Source of the DNA: Willaertia magna
Lineage: Eukaryota; Heterolobosea; Eutetramitea; Acrasida; Naegleriidae
NCBI GenBank assembly: GCA_902984215.1
Contig: CADWAF010005409.1
Location: forward strand, 1-13,541
Reading direction: 5' to 3'
DNA: 13,541 bases
Shown: positions 7,769 to 13,541 of the stretch, piece by piece
Position numbering within the stretch: the stretch's first letter is position 1
Layout of the letters: every line of letters begins with the position of its first letter
Translations under genes and position numbers: made by a program
The notes under the pieces: model-generated
Database searches by the model: none
What the model was told of the DNA's origin: nothing
The model's input: only the letters and a program-made list of their open reading frames with translations

Positions 7769-7903
7769 TATTTTTTTTTTCTTTGATTTGCCAATAGATA
7801 GACTTGAGGAACTTGTTGGTGATAGAGTGACAATAAGAGTTTACAAAAAGATTCAAGCTTTTATAAGGATTGCTTTATTAGAGAAGTGGGAACAATGTTC
7901 TTT
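7769..7903 (-). promoter_or_regulatory. CPSF1 3' end and F-box/TPR gene promoter region
   Basis: These 135 bp between two same-strand genes must hold the CPSF1 3' UTR and poly(A) site as well as the promoter and 5' UTR of the F-box/TPR gene. An AATAAA lies 25 bp past the CPSF1 stop, and an A10 tract (7780-7771) lies two bases before the downstream ATG. No further motif is clear. Confidence 0.45.
7874..7879 (-). terminator. Candidate AATAAA poly(A) signal for CPSF1
   Basis: AATAAA on the minus strand lies 25-30 nt downstream of the CPSF1 stop codon, at a sensible distance in a short 3' UTR. It is the best-placed poly(A) hexamer in the window. Confidence 0.45.
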
Positions 7904-10900
7904 TTAGAAGAAGAAAGTGCTTTGATATAGTTCTTGTATATTTCTTAGAATATTTTCAGCATTTGTACCTATCTGTCTAGCTAAATCTTTTTGTGCAATG
8001 GTGTTAAGATGTGCATATAACCACACTAGTTGACCATCAATAACTTTCTTTTTATAATTGTGTTCTGTTCTTTCAAATGGTTTATAAAGTCTATATGCCT
8101 TTGGATGCAAACCTGCTAAATGTTCTAATTGTGTATACATCTTTGTTTGTAAAACAGATAATCTTCTATATGTAGATTCATTTATTGGTGCTAAATAACC
8201 TATTGCACCATCAAGACAACCAAATAATAAGAATTGTTGATTTGGATTTGTTTTAACTCTTGAAGATGAATGTTGTTGCTGTTGTTGTCTTCTTTTTTCA
8301 TTTTCACTCAACACACTTACAGTACTCTCACCAGGAATATCTCTCATCTTCATTCTTACCCATGAATTTATTAAGGCACCAACACGAAAATCACAAACAG
8401 GAACTAAATTTCTACCATCATTGCTTTCTGGATCTTTTGGATCATATGCAAATATTTGTATATTTCTGTTAGTGTCAGCAACAACAGCCCCTAAATGATG
8501 GCCATTAATTAAAAACTCTGAAGAAAGAACTTGTAATGGCTTATTATCTTTTGCAAGTAAGATTAAACGATGGCCCTTTTCTTTCCATCTCAAAAAGCTA
8601 ACACTTTTGTAGATATCTCCATATAATATGAAATTTCTAACTGTGTTGATACCTACTGTGTAGAAGTGAGTATCATAAAAAGATGTGATATTCATTCTTT
8701 TATCTTTCATATCATAATAATAAGTGTATAAACGATTACCAACTGAAACCAAAATATATCTGTCAACTTGTGCAATGGATGTAATTGGACCCTTAACATT
8801 TGTTGCATTCATTAAACTTAGTTTATAATGATTGGCTTTACCTAGTACAGGCTCTAAATCGAACAATAATAATCTACCTCTACATAATTCTCTTTCTCCT
8901 TGTACAAAGGCTGTACCTACAGCAATAACCGACACTAAATCTTGTTTCTTACTGTTCAATGGTTCTTCAAAAGAAATATCAGTATCATCATTATATTCTT
9001 CCTTTGACAAATAAACTACCTTAGATGCTAATACACATTCATGTAGTTCAAATTCAAATTTATCCATTTCTACCCAATCATGTCCAGAGAATAATATTGC
9101 TGTATGTTTCTGTTCAATGGCCGGTGGGAACCTACCAATAGGCAATTGTCTATCTTCTGGTAAAATTGCCTTCATGGCTACAGCAGTACAAACTAGACAA
9201 GACTTTGTTTCTTGATGGAACGCAATTACATTTGGTGTTGCTTTTAACATAACTCTACGAGTGGGTAAGAAGGCATTGTATTTTGTTGTCTCACTTAATG
9301 TACAAATTTTAAACTTAGAATCTTTTTCTAAGAAATAAATAAATCCATGGTGACAATTAGCGTTGTGATATGGAGTAAATCCTGTCACTGTTTTATCTTG
9401 TAACATTGGATGTAATCTTAAGTGACCATATTCTGTGAAGAACCAGAAAGGCTTATCTCCAGAGAAAAATACTCCACCATATCCGCCTATACTACTGAAA
9501 GGAATGAATTTAGATCTACTTTGAATTTCAGAAGTAGGGAAAATAGATTTAGTTGATGTTATATCTAACTTAGTCTCTTCTTTCTTGTCAATATTAATTG
9601 TTGGTAAGAAAGAATCTTGAGCAACTTTTGTAAATCGTAGTTTAAACAATCTATTTTCCTTTGGTTTGGCAGTATTACAAATAAATGATCTATACATGTG
9701 AAGTGTACCATCACTCAATAAAATTAACAAATGAGGTAATTCATCTTCATCTCCTATACTTCTTAAAATCATTTCAGAAACATAAGGATTTTTCACTTCC
9801 GTTTCCTCACTTTGATTCTCATTTATATCTTCATCAAATACAGTACTGTGGAATTGATAAAATTGACTGAAAGAGAATACAGAAACAAAGTCAGGCACTG
9901 TAAATATTTCAAAGGTACCATTTGTCCAATAAACACAACAAAAATATTTGTTGCCATTTGTTGTTTGGAATAAATCAGAATTCTCAGGAGCTTTGTACAT
10001 GGAAATAGCAGCTACCTTACCGTTCTTTTCAGGTAAAGCCACTTTTTGTAACTTAATTGTTCCACTTCCTGGATTTACAATTATTAATTGTAGTGTACCA
10101 TCAACTAAATGAAGTAAAATATAAGGCTCCAATATTGCTGATGATTTTATATCTCTTCTTGTTTTTTTATCTGTTGGTTTCTTGGTTGCATTATCTAACA
10201 AACGAACACCAGTTCTAGTAACTTGAACAATATAATTAGTTAATCTACTAATATTAAGTGTAGGTTCATCTGTGACAAATGTTGTTTTAGATGTGACTTC
10301 ATCTAAGGCTTTCTTGGATTCCAGTACTTTTGTATTATTTTCCAAACTTAAAATTAAATATTCGTCAAAATCTGATTCAAGACTTTGAATTGTCCACATT
10401 TGTTTTATCTTAAAAGGTAAAGTAGTATCTGATTGCACTTCTGGTCTTAGATTTCTATTTAATACAGATAAACAACCATGTCTTCCACTTCCAGAACAAG
10501 CAACAACTTCCAAGTTATTATCATTTAATTTACTTTGATATCCAGAAGTATCTAATGTAGTATCTACAACTGCCAATTGAGATATTGGACTAATATTCAT
10601 AAAACTATTTCTAATTCTTAATTCAATCTTAGTTGATTCAATCTTTGAACCTTTTAAAAATCCATTATTACCACCGTTTGGAACGTCATTATCTTGTTCT
10701 AGAGCCATTAAGAAATCATCTACTGAATCACCATTATTAGATTCTTTATCTGTTGTTGTCAATTTTCTTTTCTTTTTATCAGTTGAATTATAAAGCTCAT
10801 CATCATTTACTGTATTATTGTTATCAACTTCCTCACTAGATCTTTCTCTCTTCTCATAATATTCATAAAGTACAGAATCTCCTAGTCTTGAACCAAGAAA

Positions 10901-12094
10901 TAGTAAAGAATTAGGTAAAATAGTCATACATGAAGCTGGTGTGGTAGATGTTAACTTTTTCAATTGTAAATTATTAATTCTACTTCCTCCACCTTCTAAA
11001 AATAAAACATATAATTCCCCATCCTTTAAAGAAACTAATAATTTATCATTTGAAATAAAGGCAGTAGCCCCAACATCAAAAAATAAATAATTTTCATAAA
11101 TCTTAAAATTAATACTTAAATTAGGATTTGATACAGCAAAATCATTTAAAGATAAACCCCATGTAGCACATTGATTTACATGAATAATAGAATTCATTCC
11201 AAAAACTAAAACACCACCTCCAGCAGTTTCTTCTAAAGGTACAATTTTATAACTATCATGAGGTAAAGATCCAACACTCCAAATAATAGGATAATAATTT
11301 TTATATAAATCAAAAGAAACAGCTGTCACAGTTGATGTATTATTCTTAACAGCTAATCTACCACTCCATGTTTGTTCATTTTCATGTAAAAATAAAATTG
11401 TAGGTTCATTATAACCATTTAAAAAACAATAATCTTTAATATTTCTTAAACCTAAATCATTTAAATCAATTATAATCTGTCTTTGTACTTCACTTTTCAT
11501 TTCATTCTCATTAATTAAATTATTATTATTTACTGCAGTTGTTGAAGATTTATTAATTTGAAATAAAAAATTTTCTTCTTGTGAATGATTTTCACTAACT
11601 TGTTTAAAAGGTAAAATAACAAGTTTTGAATCGTAAATAATAACAGAAGCAAATCTATTATGAGGATCTAGTTTTATAGGTTGATTATAAACGAATCTGG
11701 TTCTACCTTCTTTTAAGAAATCATCTTCAAAATAATGTAAAGAACATGTCCTAAGATCATTTCTTTTTTCATCAAATTCTACAACTGAAACTTTTGCTTC
11801 ATCTTCAAAGTTAATTAATAAAACATCTTTAGTTCTACCTGGAAGGGTAACTGCTACTATTGAATCAATTACTCCGAATAGTTCAAATGTTTTAATTAAA
11901 ACTAAATATTTCCAATTTTTCTTAAAGTTTACTTCATCTTCTTCCGGATTATTTTCATGTTTTTTAACAACATAAATTTCCATTACATTGTTTTTAATTA
12001 ATATTAAATTTTCATCTTTAGAAGAAGTAAAATGTGCAGAAAGAGAAAATGAAACGGCTGTGGGAGGATGAAATTGTTTATAACAAGCATACAT
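7904..12094 (-). CDS. CPSF1: Cleavage and polyadenylation specificity factor subunit 1 (CPSF160 / yeast Cft1)
   Basis: CPSF160 is the nuclear scaffold of the CPSF complex. With WDR33 and CPSF30 it forms the module that recognises AAUAAA for pre-mRNA cleavage and poly(A) addition. The 1396-residue product begins MYACYKQFHPPTAVSFS, matching the family N terminus. It has an MMS1-like beta-propeller region (about 75-600) with SLLFLGSRLGDSVLYEY (about 397-413), a basic KKKRK (about 440-444, likely NLS in an acidic loop) and EVVACSGSGRHGCLSVL (about 530-546). The C-terminal CPSF_A domain starts near 1010 and includes GTAFVQGE, CRGRLLLFD, GCLDGAIGYL, TYRRLSVLQ and AGLHPKAYR. A Gln5 run near 1259-1263 sits in a poorly conserved loop. 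Length is normal for the family. The frame extends two codons upstream to a TTG at 12100; I chose the ATG at 12094. One exon, no break. Very confident. Confidence 0.98.
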   Translation of the reverse strand: MYACYKQFHPPTAVSFSLSAHFTSSKDENLILIKNNVMEIYVVKKHENNPEEDEVNFKKNWKYLVLIKTFELFGVIDSIVAVTLPGRTKDVLLINFEDEAKVSVVEFDEKRNDLRTCSLHYFEDDFLKEGRTRFVYNQPIKLDPHNRFASVIIYDSKLVILPFKQVSENHSQEENFLFQINKSSTTAVNNNNLINENEMKSEVQRQIIIDLNDLGLRNIKDYCFLNGYNEPTILFLHENEQTWSGRLAVKNNTSTVTAVSFDLYKNYYPIIWSVGSLPHDSYKIVPLEETAGGGVLVFGMNSIIHVNQCATWGLSLNDFAVSNPNLSINFKIYENYLFFDVGATAFISNDKLLVSLKDGELYVLFLEGGGSRINNLQLKKLTSTTPASCMTILPNSLLFLGSRLGDSVLYEYYEKRERSSEEVDNNNTVNDDELYNSTDKKKRKLTTTDKESNNGDSVDDFLMALEQDNDVPNGGNNGFLKGSKIESTKIELRIRNSFMNISPISQLAVVDTTLDTSGYQSKLNDNNLEVVACSGSGRHGCLSVLNRNLRPEVQSDTTLPFKIKQMWTIQSLESDFDEYLILSLENNTKVLESKKALDEVTSKTTFVTDEPTLNISRLTNYIVQVTRTGVRLLDNATKKPTDKKTRRDIKSSAILEPYILLHLVDGTLQLIIVNPGSGTIKLQKVALPEKNGKVAAISMYKAPENSDLFQTTNGNKYFCCVYWTNGTFEIFTVPDFVSVFSFSQFYQFHSTVFDEDINENQSEETEVKNPYVSEMILRSIGDEDELPHLLILLSDGTLHMYRSFICNTAKPKENRLFKLRFTKVAQDSFLPTINIDKKEETKLDITSTKSIFPTSEIQSRSKFIPFSSIGGYGGVFFSGDKPFWFFTEYGHLRLHPMLQDKTVTGFTPYHNANCHHGFIYFLEKDSKFKICTLSETTKYNAFLPTRRVMLKATPNVIAFHQETKSCLVCTAVAMKAILPEDRQLPIGRFPPAIEQKHTAILFSGHDWVEMDKFEFELHECVLASKVVYLSKEEYNDDTDISFEEPLNSKKQDLVSVIAVGTAFVQGERELCRGRLLLFDLEPVLGKANHYKLSLMNATNVKGPITSIAQVDRYILVSVGNRLYTYYYDMKDKRMNITSFYDTHFYTVGINTVRNFILYGDIYKSVSFLRWKEKGHRLILLAKDNKPLQVLSSEFLINGHHLGAVVADTNRNIQIFAYDPKDPESNDGRNLVPVCDFRVGALINSWVRMKMRDIPGESTVSVLSENEKRRQQQQQHSSSRVKTNPNQQFLLFGCLDGAIGYLAPINESTYRRLSVLQTKMYTQLEHLAGLHPKAYRLYKPFERTEHNYKKKVIDGQLVWLYAHLNTIAQKDLARQIGTNAENILRNIQELYQSTFFF

Positions 12095-12256
12095 TATCAA
12101 ATAATTTTAAAAAAAAAGTGAAATTTTAATAAGTCTTTCGCGCTTTTTTTTTAATAAAAAAACTAAAAAATTGAAGAAGCACTAATTTTATTGATAGAAT
12201 TGATTTAATAATAATAACCAATCTAACAATTAAAATTTTGTTCAATAATAAATATT
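12095..12256 (-). promoter_or_regulatory. CPSF1: Upstream region of CPSF1 (and 3' end of RCC1 gene)
   Basis: These 162 bp separate the stop of the right RCC1 gene from the CPSF1 ATG. They are almost pure A/T except for one GC core, TTTCGCGC, next to a T/A run (12144-12152). No other gene is seen. Confidence 0.5.
12136..12143. promoter_or_regulatory. E2F/DP-like site TTTCGCGC upstream of CPSF1
   Basis: TTTCGCGC exactly matches the E2F/DP consensus known from animals and plants (TTTSSCGC). It lies about 42-49 bp upstream of the CPSF1 ATG. It is the only such GC core I noticed in the intergenic spaces of this window. That it binds E2F here is inference. Confidence 0.35.
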
Positions 12257-12261
12257 TTATT
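12256..12261 (-). terminator. Candidate AATAAA overlapping the right RCC1 stop codon
   Basis: On the minus strand the text CAATAAAAT contains the TAA stop (12259-12257) inside an AATAAA hexamer. If used, the 3' UTR would be extremely short. The AT-rich background makes chance likely. Confidence 0.3.
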
Positions 12262-13507
12262 GATTTATATAGACTGAAATATCTACATATTCTTTTCTAT
12301 TATTTACAAATTTAAATAAATTATTAAGATAATAAATTTCTCTTGAAGTTAAATTTTCTTTAAAATAAATAATGTGATGATTATAGCCTGTAACTACCTG
12401 GTATTTATGTCTATTTTCAAACAATTTAATTAACTTCTCTACTTCAGGCTCTTCTTTAATAGACGAATTAACTAAATATGTATGTTTATCCTTATCACTT
12501 ATACAAAGAAATGAAGTGAGGCCAACAATAGATTCGAACAAAATCCCATCAAACTTTAACAATTCAGTTACGTGACTACTAATTTTTTTTGTATTTTCCT
12601 TTTCAAGAGTTTTGTTTAATATAAATGTTTTTTTATCAAAAGTATTCCACATTAAGGCAGAAGCTCCAACAAAGAAACTATTAACATTTTCCATTAAAAC
12701 AACAGTTTCATGTCCAAGCATATAATGGTATGCAATTAATTTTTTACATTCTAAAGATTTATATTAGTTCAATAATTTTAAATTTGTAGTACTTAACTTG
12801 TTAATCCAGCACAATAAGAAGTTCCCAATCCAACAGCATCTAATAAATAATCTACTTTTAATTTTGTAAAATTAGAATAAGAATCTTTTGTATTAAAAAA
12901 TTGTGATGTATTTCCAGAACCTGCTCCATAAACAAATCCCTTTGTTGTACATAACATACTTGATGAAAAACCACCAGCTATTTGTTTAATTTTATCACCT
13001 TCATCTAAGTTAATTGTCACCTCTTCAGGTACATATATTTTATCTTGTTTATCAATCCCAAGTTGTCTAGATCTATAAAATTTAAAAATTTTATTGTAAA
13101 TTTCTAAAAACTCACCCATTTTCTCCAGATCCATAAATTTTACCATTTGTACAAACAAAGAAGGTAAAATTTGATCCACAATAACAACATTTAACTGTTA
13201 AGTTATTTTCTTTGAAGAATGTGATCTCTTTAAGAGGGTTTTTATCTTCGGATGGAAGTGCCATTTGCCCACAATTATTTTGGCCTACACCAAATAAACG
13301 ATTCGATTTTGTTTGAAAAATTATAAAGTGATCACCAGTATAAACATCTTGTATTATTTCTTTTGCTAAATCACTTGATTGATGTTTAAAACGTGTAAAC
13401 TTTTCTATCTTATTGAATCTAGAGGATGGAATATCGGATAACTGCCCATAGACACTTTGTCCTGAAACAAAACACAAAGGTGTTTCATAACAATCATTTG
13501 ATGACAT
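12257..13507 (-). CDS. RCC1-repeat (beta-propeller) protein, three exons
   Basis: This encodes an RCC1-like propeller protein whose partner and role cannot be told from the sequence. Exons on the minus strand are 13507-13116, 13072-12798 and 12750-12257, giving 386 residues in frame. The ATG at 13507 follows AAAAA. Blade signatures are VSGQSVYGQLSDI, FGVGQNNCGQMALPS, YGSGENGSRQLGID (rebuilt exactly across intron 1) and YGAGSGNTSQF, each preceded by a CTTKGFVYG-type or TNGKIYG-type strand. The C-terminal third (exon 3) is more divergent and has KTFILNK, SFLCISDKDKHTYLV and a final charged helix. The end of exon 2 (GLGTSYCAGLT) joins KCKKLIAY across intron 2. The gene is 162 bp upstream of CPSF1, same strand. 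Unlike the left RCC1 gene it has no frameshift. I saw no catalytic domain fused to it. Confidence 0.88.
12751..12797 (-). other. Intron 2 of right RCC1 gene
   Basis: This 47 bp intron starts GTTAAGT (12797) and ends CTTTAG (12751). It contains GAACTAAT, which resembles a branch point, about 17 nt before the acceptor. Removal (phase 1) bypasses the TAA at 12795-12793 and keeps the frame into exon 3. Confidence 0.75.
13073..13115 (-). other. Intron 1 of right RCC1 gene
   Basis: This 43 bp intron starts GTGAGT (13115) and ends TTATAG (13073). Without removal the frame hits TGA at once. Removal (phase 2) joins YGSGENG to SRQLGID and restores the RCC1 repeat signature. Confidence 0.88.
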
Positions 13508-13541
13508 TTTTTATGAACTTGATCCGAAAAAATTGAATTGT

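Noticed and set aside
7566..7907. Plus-strand 113-codon open frame over the start of the F-box/TPR gene
   Set aside because: It is the antisense of the low-complexity Ser/Thr/Asn N terminus and spacer; its product is a repetitive Val/Leu/Phe text with no domain.
12098..12100. TTG at 12100 as the start of CPSF1
   Set aside because: Nuclear eukaryotic genes rarely start at TTG, and the ATG at 12094 gives the exact family N terminus MYACYKQ.
13073..13179. Met at 13179 as the start of a separate gene upstream of exon 2 of the right RCC1 gene
   Set aside because: That frame reads through exon 1 in the wrong frame and through the intron. Splicing 13116 to 13072 restores a full RCC1 repeat, so it is one gene.
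1..13541. Mobile element, CRISPR array, defence island or bacterial transfer
   Set aside because: No transposase, terminal repeats, regularly spaced repeats or bacterial-type operon is visible; gene content and introns are eukaryotic and composition looks uniform.
1..13541. Dictyostelid or ciliate origin
   Set aside because: TGA and TAA both serve as stops, against ciliate codes. Long Asn/Gln runs typical of Dictyostelium are missing, and the introns are shorter than usual there. This is a judgement from style, not from a marker gene.

Overview
The window looks like nuclear DNA of a compact, very AT-rich protist. Intergenic gaps are only 91-162 bp, stop codons follow the standard code (TAA and TGA both used), and the introns are very small (about 41-56 bp, GT...AG). 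The largest conserved genes are intronless. Together with several RCC1-repeat and F-box proteins, this best fits a heterolobosean amoeba of the Naegleria type. That assignment is an inference, since no marker RNA is present.

Layout, left to right. (1) 1-1157, minus: the first 385 codons of an unrecognised protein that runs off the left edge. (2) 1263-2712, plus: an RCC1-repeat (beta-propeller) gene with about five tiny introns and two apparent single-base frameshifts. Five minus-strand genes then follow in tandem, read here from low to high coordinate. (3) 2875-4596: DPH2, a diphthamide-synthesis Fe-S protein. (4) 4717-5088: a small protein with two CDGSH-type [2Fe-2S] motifs, one of which has Cys in place of the ligand His. 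(5) 5180-7768: an F-box plus TPR protein. (6) 7904-12094: CPSF1/CPSF160, the large scaffold of the mRNA 3'-end cleavage and polyadenylation complex, as one 1396-codon exon. (7) 12257-13507: a second RCC1-repeat gene of three exons.

The genes do not form an obvious pathway; they look like ordinary eukaryotic housekeeping and signalling genes packed together. One adjacency may be more than chance: the Fe-S genes DPH2 and CDGSH are neighbours in the same orientation. All recognisable introns are in the two RCC1 genes, and most starts have an A5-A6 tract directly before the ATG. No stretch over 300 bp lacks a gene. I saw no tRNA, rRNA, mobile element, CRISPR array or viral or toxin gene, and no convincing new multi-gene system. 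The best leads are the Cys-substituted CDGSH motif, the broken RCC1 gene, and a lone TTTCGCGC site upstream of CPSF1.
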